Translations under genes and position numbers: made by a program
Part shown: in pieces, positions 10,332 to 17,162 of the stretch
How positions within the stretch are numbered: position 1 is the stretch's first letter
Layout: each line of letters begins with the position of its first letter
From: Azotobacter paspali
GTDB taxonomy: Bacteria; Pseudomonadota; Gammaproteobacteria; Pseudomonadales; Pseudomonadaceae
Assembly (NCBI RefSeq): GCF_042434745.1
Contig: NZ_JBHLSS010000068.1
Reading direction: 5' to 3' (one strand)
DNA: 22,775 nucleotides
Notes under the pieces: generated by a model
Seen by the model: only the letters and a program-made list of their open reading frames with translations
What the model was told of the DNA's origin: nothing
Database searches by the model: none

Positions 10332-10952
10332 TTACTTGGAGTAGAGCTCGACAATCAGGTTTTCGTTGATGTCGGCAGACAGGTCACTGCGAGCCGGCAC
10401 GCTCTTGAACACGCCAGACTTCTTCTCGGTATCCACTTCAACCCACTCGACGCGGCCACGCTGCGCGCAGAGTTCGAGAGCCTGAGCGATACGCAACTGG
10501 TTCTTGGCCTTTTCGCGGATAGCGACGACATCGCCAACCTTGACCTGATAGGAAGGGATGTTCACGGTCTGGCCATTGACGGTAATGGCCTTGTGCGAAA
10601 CCAGCTGACGGGACTCGGCACGGGTGGCGCCGAAGCCCATGCGATAGAGGACGTTGTCCAGACGGCACTCCAGCAATTGCAGCAGGTTCTCGCCAGTGGA
10701 GCCCTTACGACGGCTGGCCTCCTTGTAGTAACCGCTGAACTGGCGCTCCAGCACGCCATAGATGCGGCGAACCTTCTGCTTCTCACGCAATTGGGTGCCG
10801 TATTCGGACAGGCGACCGCGGCGCTGACCATGGATGCCCGGAGCCGACTCGACGTTGCACTTGGACTCGAGCGCACGGGAGCCGCTCTTCAGGAACAGGT
10901 CAGTGCCTTCGCGGCGGGACAGTTTGCATTTGGGACCAATGTAACGTGCCAT
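10332..10952 (-). CDS. rpsD: 30S ribosomal protein S4
   Basis: S4 is a primary 16S rRNA binder in 30S assembly and, in E. coli, the translational repressor of this operon. The 206-residue product matches the family throughout: MARYIGPKCKLSRREGTDL at the N-terminus, an S4 RNA-binding domain with VSHKAITVNGQTVNIPSYQV, and the C-terminal SDLSADINENLIVELYSK. It has one cysteine near residue 9 and one near 32, and no zinc-binding quartet. The start at 10952 has a strong AGGAGA. It lies 16 bp after rpsK. Possible target sites for S4 autoregulation are discussed at the rpsM leader. Confidence 0.99.
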   Translation of the reverse strand: MARYIGPKCKLSRREGTDLFLKSGSRALESKCNVESAPGIHGQRRGRLSEYGTQLREKQKVRRIYGVLERQFSGYYKEASRRKGSTGENLLQLLECRLDNVLYRMGFGATRAESRQLVSHKAITVNGQTVNIPSYQVKVGDVVAIREKAKNQLRIAQALELCAQRGRVEWVEVDTEKKSGVFKSVPARSDLSADINENLIVELYSK

Positions 10953-10968
10953 TCTTCACTGTCTCCTA

Positions 10969-11358
10969 TTACACGCGACGCTTCTTCGGCGGACGGCAGC
11001 CATTGTGCGGGATCGGGGTTACATCGGTGATGCTGGCAATCTTGTAACCGCAGGCATTGAGAGCACGGACGGCGGACTCGCGACCCGGGCCAGGTCCCTT
11101 GACGTTCACGTCGAGGTTCTTCAGTCCGTATTCCAAAGCGGCTTGACCGGCACGCTCGGCAGCCACCTGGGCGGCGAACGGAGTGCTCTTGCGCGAGCCA
11201 CGGAAGCCGGAACCACCGGAAGTGGCCCACGAAAGGGCATTACCCTGGCGATCGGTGATGGTCACGATGGTGTTGTTAAAGGACGCATGGATATGGGCGA
11301 TGCCATCCACCACGGTCTTCTTGACTTTCTTACGAGGACGAGCAGCAGGTTTTGCCAT
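10969..11358 (-). CDS. rpsK: 30S ribosomal protein S11
   Basis: S11 binds the 16S rRNA platform around the 690 and 790 loops and contacts mRNA at the E-site side. The 129-residue product begins with a basic tail (KPAARPRKKVKKTVVDG) and carries the family segments HASFNNTIVTITDRQGN and GPGPGRESAVRALNACG. It ends in DVTPIPHNGCRPPKKRRV. An AGGA precedes the ATG at 11358. It lies 30 bp after rpsM and 16 bp before rpsD. Confidence 0.99.
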   Translation of the reverse strand: MAKPAARPRKKVKKTVVDGIAHIHASFNNTIVTITDRQGNALSWATSGGSGFRGSRKSTPFAAQVAAERAGQAALEYGLKNLDVNVKGPGPGRESAVRALNACGYKIASITDVTPIPHNGCRPPKKRRV

Positions 11359-11388
11359 GATTAGATTCCTGTCGATTCGCGAATGCGA

Positions 11389-11745
11389 TTACTTGCGGAT
11401 CGGCTTACGCGGGCCCTTGCGGGTACGGGCGTTGGTCTTGGTGCGCTGACCGCGAACCGGCAGGCCACGGCGGTGACGCAGGCCGCGATAGCAACCCAAG
11501 TCCATCAGACGCTTGATTTTCATGTTGACTTCACGGCGCAGATCACCTTCAGTGGTGAGCTTGGCCACTTCGCCACGCAGCTGCTCGATCTGCTCGTCCG
11601 AGAGATCCTTGATCTTTGCTGCCGGATTGACACCGGTAGCGGCACAGATAGCCTGTGCAGTGGTACGACCGACACCATAGATGTAGGTCAGCGAGATAAC
11701 AGTATGCTTGTTATCCGGAATGTTGACGCCTGCGATACGGGCCAT
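11389..11745 (-). CDS. rpsM: 30S ribosomal protein S13
   Basis: S13 sits in the head of the 30S subunit, forms intersubunit bridges with L5 and 23S rRNA, and touches P-site tRNA with its basic tail. The 118-residue product starts MARIAGVNIPDNKHTVISLTY and has the helix-hairpin-helix IYGVGRTTAQAI. The basic tail includes RHRRGLPVRGQRTKTNARTRKG. It is the first gene of the alpha transcription unit, 133 bp after rpmJ, with its own terminator/promoter junction upstream and a GGAG ribosome-binding site about 10 bases before the ATG. Confidence 0.99.
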   Translation of the reverse strand: MARIAGVNIPDNKHTVISLTYIYGVGRTTAQAICAATGVNPAAKIKDLSDEQIEQLRGEVAKLTTEGDLRREVNMKIKRLMDLGCYRGLRHRRGLPVRGQRTKTNARTRKGPRKPIRK

Positions 11746-11800
11746 TCAGTGGAACTCCAATTGACAGCTACCTACGCCCTGGAAGCCAAGAAATAGGGCG
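11746..11800 (-). promoter_or_regulatory. Candidate structured leader of rpsM (possible S4 control site)
   Basis: The expected transcript starts near 11798. Its first segment can form a hairpin CGCCCT/AGGGCG (11795-11800 with 11775-11780), whose loop ends in TTCC. That loop segment can pair, with one G-U, to the rpsM Shine-Dalgarno GGAG downstream, giving a pseudoknot-like fold that would hide the ribosome-binding site. E. coli S4 represses the alpha operon through a pseudoknot at the same position, but no sequence match to that site is claimed. Confidence 0.3.
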
Positions 11801-11804
11801 CAGG

Positions 11805-11833
11805 ATACTAGCGCTGTAATAAAAAAGAATCAA
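11805..11833 (-). promoter_or_regulatory. Alpha operon promoter (sigma70 type)
   Basis: On the minus strand the -35 TTGATT (11828-11833) and -10 TAGTAT (11805-11810) are separated by exactly 17 bp. The -35 directly follows the last stem base of the spc terminator and the T-tract of that terminator forms the start of the spacer, so the two elements share DNA. The predicted start near 11798 gives a leader of about 53 nt to rpsM. Confidence 0.75.
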
Positions 11834-11857
11834 CCCGGCAGCACACTAGCTGCCGGG
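11818..11857 (-). terminator. Terminator or attenuator between rpmJ and rpsM
   Basis: A perfect 9-bp stem CCCGGCAGC/GCTGCCGGG (11834-11842 with 11849-11857, 6-nt loop) is followed on the minus strand by TTGATTCTTTTTTATT. It begins 21 bases after the rpmJ stop and should end or reduce the upstream transcript. The alpha promoter starts at its foot. Confidence 0.75.
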
Positions 11858-11878
11858 CTCATCACGCGGGAATCACAC

Positions 11879-11995
11879 TCAGCCTTGGCGCTGCTTGTGA
11901 CGCGGCTCCGCACTGCAGATCACGCGCACGACGCCGTCGCGGCGAATGATCTTGCAGTTGCGGCACAGCTTTTTCACCGATGCACGAACTTTCAT
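11879..11995 (-). CDS. rpmJ: 50S ribosomal protein L36 (zinc-binding C+ form)
   Basis: L36 is the smallest large-subunit protein. Reading the minus strand from ATG at 11995 gives 38 residues, beginning MKVRASVKKLC and ending CSAEPRHKQRQG. The zinc ribbon is intact: C11-x2-C14-x12-C27-x5-H33. This is the C+ form, which in many bacteria has a zinc-free paralogue elsewhere used under zinc limitation. A strong GAGGAG lies 7 bases before the ATG. It is 28 bp after secY, the standard end of the spc operon, and precedes a terminator-like hairpin. Confidence 0.97.
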   Translation of the reverse strand: MKVRASVKKLCRNCKIIRRDGVVRVICSAEPRHKQRQG

Positions 11996-12023
11996 CACCA
12001 ACTCCTCGAACCTTATGGACAGA

Positions 12024-13352
12024 TCAGCGGAGCATGCCGCCGCCATAGCCCTTCAGGTTGCTTTTCTTCATCAGGGATTCATATTGGTGCGAAACGAGGT
12101 GCGATTGCACTTGCGACATAAAGTCCATCACAACCACCACCACGATCAGCAACGAAGTCCCGCCAAGATAGAACGGCACATTGGCTGCCACCACCAGGAA
12201 CTGCGGGAGCAGACAGACCGCCGTCATGTAGAGAGCACCAAAAATGGTCAAGCGGGTCAGCACACCATCGATATAACGTGCCGACTGCTCACCCGGCCTG
12301 ATGCCAGGAATGAAGGCACCCGATTTCTTCAGGTTTTCCGCCACATCCTTCGGATTGAACATCAACGCAGTGTAGAAGAAGCAAAAGAAAATGATCCCTG
12401 CACTGAACAGAATGATATTCAACGGCTGTCCAGGCGCGATGGCCTGGGCTATGTCCTGCAGCCACCCCATACCCTCCGACTGGCCAAACCAGGAGCCCAG
12501 CGAAGCGGGAAACAGCAGAATACTACTGGCGAAAATGGCCGGAATCACACCTGCCATATTCACCTTGAGTGGCAGGTGGCTGGTTTGCGCCGCGAAAACC
12601 TTCCGGCCTTGCTGACGCTTGGCATAGTGGACCGCGATGCGACGCTGACCACGCTCGACGAAAACCACGAAACCGATGATCGCCACGGCCAGGAGCGCAA
12701 CGGCCAGCAAGGCGATGATATTGATATCACCTTGACGGGCGGACTCGAAGGACTGGCCGATCGCTGCCGGCAAGCCGGCCACGATCCCGGCAAAGATCAG
12801 CATCGAGATTCCGTTGCCGATGCCCCGCTCGGTAATCTGCTCGCCTAGCCACATCATGAACATCGCACCAGCCACGAAAGTGCTTACAGCCACGAAGTAG
12901 AAGCCGAAATCGGCGGCGAAAGCGACGCCCTGGCTGGCCAGACCGACGGACATACCGAAAGCCTGAACGATCGCCAGAATGAGCGTCCCGTAACGGGTGT
13001 ACTGGCTGATCTTGCGACGACCGGCCTCGCCTTCCTTCTTCAACTGCTCCAACTGGGGACTGACCACGGTCATCAGCTGCATGATGATCGATGCCGAAAT
13101 ATACGGCATGATCCCCAGCGCGAAGATGCTCATCCGCTCCAGCGCACCACCGGAAAACATATTGAAGAGACTAAGAATGGTTCCCTCGTTCTGTTGGAAC
13201 AGTTCCGCCAGCCTGTCGGGATTGATTCCTGGTACCGGGATGTGCGCGCCTATGCGATAGACGATGATCGCCAGGAACAGGAACCGCAGCCGAGCCCAGA
13301 GCTCGGACAGCCCGCCATTGCTGAGTGCGGAGAGAGCACCTTGCTTAGCCAT
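12024..13352 (-). CDS. secY: Protein translocase channel subunit SecY
   Basis: SecY forms the protein-conducting channel of the inner membrane with SecE and SecG, working with SecA and the signal-recognition pathway. The 442-residue product has about ten membrane segments and the family hallmarks: RIGAHIPVPGI after the first membrane segment, NMFSGGALERMSIFALGIMPYI around the plug, GIGNGISMLIFAGI, and cytosolic loop basic residues (AKRQQGRK). PKDVAENLKKSGAFIPGIRPG is the segment between the eighth and ninth helices contacted by SecA and ribosomes. Its ATG follows the rplO stop with no intervening base, suggesting coupled translation. The C-terminal tail (LKGYGGGMLR) is typical of gammaproteobacteria. 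Confidence 0.99.
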   Translation of the reverse strand: MAKQGALSALSNGGLSELWARLRFLFLAIIVYRIGAHIPVPGINPDRLAELFQQNEGTILSLFNMFSGGALERMSIFALGIMPYISASIIMQLMTVVSPQLEQLKKEGEAGRRKISQYTRYGTLILAIVQAFGMSVGLASQGVAFAADFGFYFVAVSTFVAGAMFMMWLGEQITERGIGNGISMLIFAGIVAGLPAAIGQSFESARQGDINIIALLAVALLAVAIIGFVVFVERGQRRIAVHYAKRQQGRKVFAAQTSHLPLKVNMAGVIPAIFASSILLFPASLGSWFGQSEGMGWLQDIAQAIAPGQPLNIILFSAGIIFFCFFYTALMFNPKDVAENLKKSGAFIPGIRPGEQSARYIDGVLTRLTIFGALYMTAVCLLPQFLVVAANVPFYLGGTSLLIVVVVVMDFMSQVQSHLVSHQYESLMKKSNLKGYGGGMLR

Positions 13353-13787
13353 TTAGTCCTCGATTTTACCGCCAGCTGCTTCGATGGCCGCACGCGCACC
13401 CTTGGTGACGGCGATTCCCTTCAGAGTAACGGCCCGGCCCACAACGCCAGACAGCATGACCTTCACGCGACGGACGCCTTGATTGACCAGGTTGGCATCT
13501 TTCAGCGCCTGCAGAGTGACGACATCCCCTTCCACCTTGGCCAACTCGGAAGTGCGAATTTCCGCACGATCCAAGGCCTTCAGAGAAGTGAAGCCGAACT
13601 TCGGCAGGCGGCGGTGCAGAGGCTGCTGACCGCCCTCGAACCCAGGCGCGATCTTGCCACCGGAGCGGGAGGTCTGCCCCTTGTGGCCACGGCCACCGGT
13701 CTTGCCGAGACCGCTGCCGATGCCGCGACCCGGACGCAGCTTCTCGCGCCGGGCTCCCGGCGCGGAACGCAAATCGTTCAGTTGCAT
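13353..13787 (-). CDS. rplO: 50S ribosomal protein L15
   Basis: L15 is a late-binding large-subunit assembly protein. The 144-residue product has the classic N-terminal extended arm MQLNDLRSAPGARREKLRPG followed by GSGLGKTGGRGHKGQTSRSGG, which threads into 23S rRNA. The globular part ends with GVVGRAVTLKGIAVTKGARAAIEAAGG (read in two overlapping pieces). It starts 3 bp after rpmD and directly abuts secY. Confidence 0.99.
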   Translation of the reverse strand: MQLNDLRSAPGARREKLRPGRGIGSGLGKTGGRGHKGQTSRSGGKIAPGFEGGQQPLHRRLPKFGFTSLKALDRAEIRTSELAKVEGDVVTLQALKDANLVNQGVRRVKVMLSGVVGRAVTLKGIAVTKGARAAIEAAGGKIED

Positions 13788-13790
13788 GGA

Positions 13791-13967
13791 TTAACCCTCC
13801 ACACGCAGCAGGTAATAGGCCTTGTTGATCATCCCGCGGTTTTCGGGAGTATCTTGAACCTCGACGGTATGACCGATGCGACGCAAACCCAGGCCCTTGA
13901 CGCAGGCCTTGTGGTTGGCCAGTCGACCGATCAGGCTCTTGATCAGAGTGACTTTGACAGTTGCCAT
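13791..13967 (-). CDS. rpmD: 50S ribosomal protein L30
   Basis: A 58-residue L30, beginning MATVKVTLIKSLIGRLANH and ending MINKAYYLLRVEG, with the family core GLRRIGHTVEVQDTPENRGM. The start at 13967 is chosen over longer frames because it matches the family length and lies 2 bp after the rpsE stop; a longer open frame runs back into rpsE. Followed 3 bp later by rplO. Confidence 0.98.
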   Translation of the reverse strand: MATVKVTLIKSLIGRLANHKACVKGLGLRRIGHTVEVQDTPENRGMINKAYYLLRVEG

Positions 13968-13969
13968 GA

Positions 13970-14470
13970 TCAGAGAATCTCCTCGACGCTCTTGCCACGC
14001 TTGGCTGCCACGGATTCCGGGGACTGCATTTCCTTCAGTCCTTTGAAAGTGGCATAAACCACGTTCACCGGATTGGTCGAGCCGTAGCACTTGGCCAGAA
14101 CGTTCTGTACGCCTGCGACCTCGAGGACGGCACGCATGGCACCACCGGCGATGATTCCGGTACCCTCGCTGGCCGGCTGCATGTAAACACGGGAAGCGCC
14201 ATGGGCGGACTTGACCGGATACTGCAGAGTGGTGCCGCTGAGATCGACCTGGATCATGTTGCGGCGAGCAGCTTCCATAGCCTTCTGGATAGCAGCAGGG
14301 ACCTCGCGGGACTTGCCGCGGCCGAAGCCGACACGCCCTTTGCCATCGCCAACGACCGTCAGCGCAGTAAAGGTAAAGATGCGACCACCCTTGACGGTCT
14401 TGGCAACGCGATTGACTTGGACCAGCTTTTCGATGTAGCCCTCGTCGCGCTTTTGCTCGTTATTTGCCAT
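13970..14470 (-). CDS. rpsE: 30S ribosomal protein S5
   Basis: S5 acts in decoding fidelity and in mRNA unwinding at the entry channel, and is a site of spectinomycin-resistance changes. The 166-residue product has the N-terminal double-stranded RNA-binding-like domain (VNRVAKTVKGGRIFTFTALTV, GDGKGRVGFGRGKSREVPAAI). The C-terminal domain has GASRVYMQPASEGTGIIAGG and RAVLEVAGVQNVLAKCYGS. The spectinomycin-region residues VKGGR appear wild type. It starts 3 bp after rplR and ends 2 bp before rpmD. Confidence 0.99.
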   Translation of the reverse strand: MANNEQKRDEGYIEKLVQVNRVAKTVKGGRIFTFTALTVVGDGKGRVGFGRGKSREVPAAIQKAMEAARRNMIQVDLSGTTLQYPVKSAHGASRVYMQPASEGTGIIAGGAMRAVLEVAGVQNVLAKCYGSTNPVNVVYATFKGLKEMQSPESVAAKRGKSVEEIL

Positions 14471-14473
14471 AAC

Positions 14474-14824
14474 TTAGAACTCCAGCCCGCCTTCACGAGC
14501 AGCGTCGGCCAGTGCCTTGACACGGCCGTGGTACTTGAAGCCAGAACGATCGAATGCCACCTGGGTTACGCCAGCAGCCTTCGCTCGCTCAGCCACCAGC
14601 AGACCAACCTTCTTGGCCGCCTCGACGTTGCCGGTAGCAGCGCCGCGCAGTTCTTTGTCCAAGGTCGAGGCAGAAGCCAGAACCTTGCCGCCGTCGGCCG
14701 CGATGACCTGGGCGTAAATGTGCTGGGAGGAACGGTGCACGCAAAGGCGTACAACCTCCAGCTCGCGCATTTTCAGGCGTGTCTTGCGAGCGCGACGCAG
14801 ACGAGTTTCTTTCTTTACGCTCAT
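14474..14824 (-). CDS. rplR: 50S ribosomal protein L18
   Basis: L18 binds 5S rRNA and attaches it to the large subunit with L5. The 116-residue product begins with the basic tail MSVKKETRLRRARKTRLKMR. It carries LCVHRSSQHIYAQVIAADGGKVLASAS and the C-terminal FDRSGFKYHGRVKALADAAREGGLEF typical of the family. It lies 10 bp after rplF and 3 bp before rpsE. Confidence 0.99.
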   Translation of the reverse strand: MSVKKETRLRRARKTRLKMRELEVVRLCVHRSSQHIYAQVIAADGGKVLASASTLDKELRGAATGNVEAAKKVGLLVAERAKAAGVTQVAFDRSGFKYHGRVKALADAAREGGLEF

Positions 14825-14834
14825 TTGCTATGCC

Positions 14835-15368
14835 CTACTTTTTCTTGGCTTCTTTGCGATGGACCACTTCGTCGGAATACCGCACCCCTTTGCCTTTGTA
14901 CGGCTCGGGGCGACGGAAGTCGCGAATCTCGGCTGCCACCTGGCCAACCAGTTGCTTGTCGATCCCCTTGATCAGGATATCGGTCTGGCTGGGAGTTTCC
15001 GCGGTAATGCCCTGCGGCAACTGATAATCCACCGGATGGGAGAAACCAAGCGCCAGGGACAGAACTTGCCCCTTGGCCTGCGCTTTGTAACCAACGCCGA
15101 CCAGTTGCAGCTTGCGCTCGAAGCCCTGGCTGACGCCAATCACCATGTTGTTGACAAGTGCGCGAGTGGTGCCGGCCATGGCTCTGTTCTGCTGATCGCC
15201 ATTACGGGCAGCAAAACGCAGCTCACCAGCTTCCTGAACGACCTCGACCGAGGGATGCACATTCAATTCGAGAGAGCCTTTCGCCCCCTTCACCGAAAGC
15301 TGCTGACCAGCCAGCTTGACCTCTACGCCAGCGGGCAGCTTGACGGGGTTCTTAGCAACGCGAGACAT
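14835..15368 (-). CDS. rplF: 50S ribosomal protein L6
   Basis: L6 lies near the sarcin-ricin loop and factor-binding region of the large subunit. The 177-residue product has the tandem duplicated domains of the family. It begins MSRVAKNPVKLPAGVEVKL, has TRALVNNMVIGVSQGFERKLQLVGVGY in the middle, and ends with the signature region EIRDFRRPEPYKGKGVRY and a lysine-rich tail. It follows rpsH by 12 bp. Confidence 0.99.
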   Translation of the reverse strand: MSRVAKNPVKLPAGVEVKLAGQQLSVKGAKGSLELNVHPSVEVVQEAGELRFAARNGDQQNRAMAGTTRALVNNMVIGVSQGFERKLQLVGVGYKAQAKGQVLSLALGFSHPVDYQLPQGITAETPSQTDILIKGIDKQLVGQVAAEIRDFRRPEPYKGKGVRYSDEVVHRKEAKKK

Positions 15369-15380
15369 GCTGTTCCCCCC

Positions 15381-15773
15381 TTAGAACACAGTGCAGAGCA
15401 CTTCGCCGCCAACACCGGCAGCACGAGCCGCACGATCGGTCATCACACCCTTGTTGGTGGAGACGATCGAAACGCCCAAACCGCCACGAACTTTCGGCAG
15501 TTGATCGACAGACTTGTACTGGCGCAGGCCGGGACGGCTCACGCGCTTGAGCTCCTCGATGACCGGACGGCCTTCGAAATACTTGAGCTCAATGGACAGT
15601 AGCGGCTTGGCATCGCTACTGACTTGGTAATCCGAAATGTAACCTTCGTTCTTGAGAACATTGGCTACTGCCACCTTCAGCTTGGAAGACGGCATACTCA
15701 CGACGGTCTTCTCAGCCATCTGGGCATTACGGATACGAGTTAGCATGTCCGCTAACGGGTCCTGCATACTCAT
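15381..15773 (-). CDS. rpsH: 30S ribosomal protein S8
   Basis: S8 is a primary binder of the 16S central domain and, in E. coli, the translational repressor of the spc operon. The 130-residue product starts MSMQDPLADMLTRIRNAQ, and its C-terminal domain ends GVSIVSTNKGVMTDRAARAAGVGGEVLCTVF. The ATG at 15773 (a second in-frame ATG is at 15767) has AGGAG 10 bases upstream. Unusually for this cluster it is preceded by a 184-bp gap holding a terminator-like hairpin, a candidate promoter and an mRNA segment able to pair with its ribosome-binding site. Confidence 0.99.
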   Translation of the reverse strand: MSMQDPLADMLTRIRNAQMAEKTVVSMPSSKLKVAVANVLKNEGYISDYQVSSDAKPLLSIELKYFEGRPVIEELKRVSRPGLRQYKSVDQLPKVRGGLGVSIVSTNKGVMTDRAARAAGVGGEVLCTVF

Positions 15774-15857
15774 GGGCTAATTGCTCCTGATACAGAAAGA
15801 AAGCCTTGCGGCCCGAACTCCGGACTTTGACGGATGAAAAATCAAGAGTCAGGAGAG
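15774..15857 (-). promoter_or_regulatory. Candidate regulatory leader of rpsH
   Basis: If transcription starts near 15857, the first bases of the RNA include CTCCTGA (15849-15855), which is exactly complementary to the TCAGGAG (15784-15790) containing the rpsH Shine-Dalgarno. In between, a bulged hairpin (GACT-C-TTGA with TCAA-AGTC) and a small hairpin GTCCG/CGGGC can form. Part of the first stem competes with the long-range pairing. This could be an on/off switch for rpsH translation; the ligand, for example S8 itself, is a guess. Confidence 0.35.
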
Positions 15858-15863
15858 CCGAGC

Positions 15864-15892
15864 ATCCTAGAGGCTGACCATAAAAGAATCAA
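15864..15892 (-). promoter_or_regulatory. Candidate promoter inside the spc cluster, ahead of rpsH
   Basis: On the minus strand -35 TTGATT (15887-15892) and -10 TAGGAT (15864-15869) are spaced by exactly 17 bp. The -35 lies inside the 3' arm of the upstream hairpin. The first 11 bases, TTGATTCTTTT, are identical to those of the alpha promoter, and the -10 regions (CTAGTAT and CTAGGAT) differ by one base. Confidence 0.6.
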
Positions 15893-15913
15893 GCCCCATA
15901 AGGGGCTTGATTC
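15881..15913 (-). terminator. Terminator- or attenuator-like hairpin between rpsN and rpsH
   Basis: A perfect 12-bp stem (15886-15897 with 15902-15913, 4-nt loop) is followed on the minus strand by TTTTATGG. It lies 44 bp after the rpsN stop inside what is usually one co-transcribed cluster. The T-tract is short, so partial termination is more likely than complete. A second, weaker hairpin (AGGCTC/GAGCCT) lies between it and rpsN. Confidence 0.6.
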
Positions 15914-15957
15914 GATGATCCAGGCTCGACGATGAATTCGAGAGCCTAGGGACGTGC

Positions 15958-16263
15958 TTACCAGCTGGCTTTGACCAGACCCGGCACATCACCACGCATG
16001 GCTGCCTGGCGCAGCATGTTGCGCGCCAAACCGAACTTGCGGTAGACCCCATGGGGACGACCGGTCAGGCGGCAGCGATTACGCAGGCGCGAGGCGCTAG
16101 CATCGCGGGGCTGCTTCTGCAGGGCGATCTGGGACTCCCAACGCTGCTCCGGAGTGGAGTTCGGGTTGGCGATGATAGCTTTCAGCTCGGCACGCTTCTT
16201 GGCGTACTTGGCAACCGTCTGCTGACGCTTCAGCTCGCGGTTTTTCATGCTCTGTTTGGCCAT
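15958..16263 (-). CDS. rpsN: 30S ribosomal protein S14 (zinc-free form)
   Basis: S14 belongs to the 30S head near the A and P sites. The 101-residue product is the long, zinc-independent (C-) form: it has no CxxC pairs, only one cysteine in RNRCRLTGRPHGVYRKFGLARNMLRQAA, the family signature. It starts MAKQSMKNRELKRQQTVAKY. It contrasts with L36 of the same cluster, which is in the zinc-binding form. It follows rplE by 12 bp and is followed by the 184-bp gap before rpsH. Confidence 0.99.
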   Translation of the reverse strand: MAKQSMKNRELKRQQTVAKYAKKRAELKAIIANPNSTPEQRWESQIALQKQPRDASASRLRNRCRLTGRPHGVYRKFGLARNMLRQAAMRGDVPGLVKASW

Positions 16264-16275
16264 TTCCTACTCCAA

Positions 16276-16815
16276 TCAGTTGCGGAACGGGAAGTTGAAG
16301 GCGCGCAACAGGGCACGACCCTCGTCATCGGTACGGGCAGTGGTGGTCAGAGTGATATCCAGACCACGCAAGGCATCGATCTTGTCGTAATCGATTTCCG
16401 GGAAGATGATCTGCTCCTTCACACCCATGCTGTAGTTGCCACGCCCATCGAAGGACTTGGCATTCAGGCCGCGGAAGTCGCGTACCCGCGGCAGGGAGAT
16501 GGAAAGCAGACGATCCAGGAACTCGTACATACGATCACGGCGCAGGGTCACCTTGACGCCGATCGGCCAGCCTTCGCGAATCTTGAAACCTGCGATGGAT
16601 TTGCGGGCATAGGTGACCACGGGTTTCTGGCCGGTGATCTTCTCCAGATCGGCGACAGCGTTCTCGATGACCTTCTTGTCACCAACCGCCTCGCCAAGCC
16701 CCATGTTCAGAGTGATTTTGGTGATGCGCGGAACCTCCATCACGTTGACCAACTGAAGCTCGTTCTTCAGCTTGGGCGCGATCTCGTTCCGATAAATCTC
16801 TTTTAGTCGTGCCAT
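16276..16815 (-). CDS. rplE: 50S ribosomal protein L5
   Basis: L5 binds 5S rRNA and forms the central-protuberance bridge to S13. The 179-residue product begins MARLKEIYRNEIAPKLKNEL and contains ITLNMGLGEAV and ITGQKPVVTYARKSIAGFKIREG. It ends with the typical DITLTTTARTDDEGRALLRAFNFPF (read in overlapping pieces). It starts 20 bp after rplX. In E. coli the S8 repressor site lies near the start of this gene; I did not identify an equivalent fold here. Confidence 0.99.
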   Translation of the reverse strand: MARLKEIYRNEIAPKLKNELQLVNVMEVPRITKITLNMGLGEAVGDKKVIENAVADLEKITGQKPVVTYARKSIAGFKIREGWPIGVKVTLRRDRMYEFLDRLLSISLPRVRDFRGLNAKSFDGRGNYSMGVKEQIIFPEIDYDKIDALRGLDITLTTTARTDDEGRALLRAFNFPFRN

Positions 16816-16835
16816 GGTTATCTACCTAGCAGTGC

Positions 16836-17150
16836 TCAAGCATCAACCGGCTTTTGGGTCGACTTGAAGATACGAATTTTCTTGCCGTCTTCGATCTTGA
16901 AACCAACGCGATCAGCCTTGCTGGTTTCGGCGTTGAAGATGGCCACGTTGGAGACGTGCAGCGGCGCCTCCTTCTCGACGATACCGCCCTGGACGCCAAG
17001 CATGGGGTTCGGCTTGCTGTGGCGCTTGATCAGGTTGACGCCGCTGACGACCAAACGGTCGTCAGCGAGAACCTTAAGCACCTTGCCACGCTTGCCCTTG
17101 TCTTTGCCGGCGATGACGATGATCTCGTCGTCACGACGAATCTTTTGCAT
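16836..17150 (-). CDS. rplX: 50S ribosomal protein L24
   Basis: L24 initiates large-subunit assembly by binding the 5' end of 23S rRNA. The 104-residue product has the KOW motif region DEIIVIAGKDKGKRGKVLKV near the N-terminus and the family segment GVNLIKRHSKPNP. GGIVEKEAPLHVSNVAIFN follows. It starts 12 bp after rplN. Confidence 0.99.
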   Translation of the reverse strand: MQKIRRDDEIIVIAGKDKGKRGKVLKVLADDRLVVSGVNLIKRHSKPNPMLGVQGGIVEKEAPLHVSNVAIFNAETSKADRVGFKIEDGKKIRIFKSTQKPVDA

Positions 17151-17162
17151 GACGGCTTCTCC

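Noticed and set aside
11946..12848. 300-residue open frame antisense to secY and rpmJ
   Set aside because: A shadow frame rich in His/Gln/Arg opposite a certain membrane protein gene; no ribosome-binding site or family motif.
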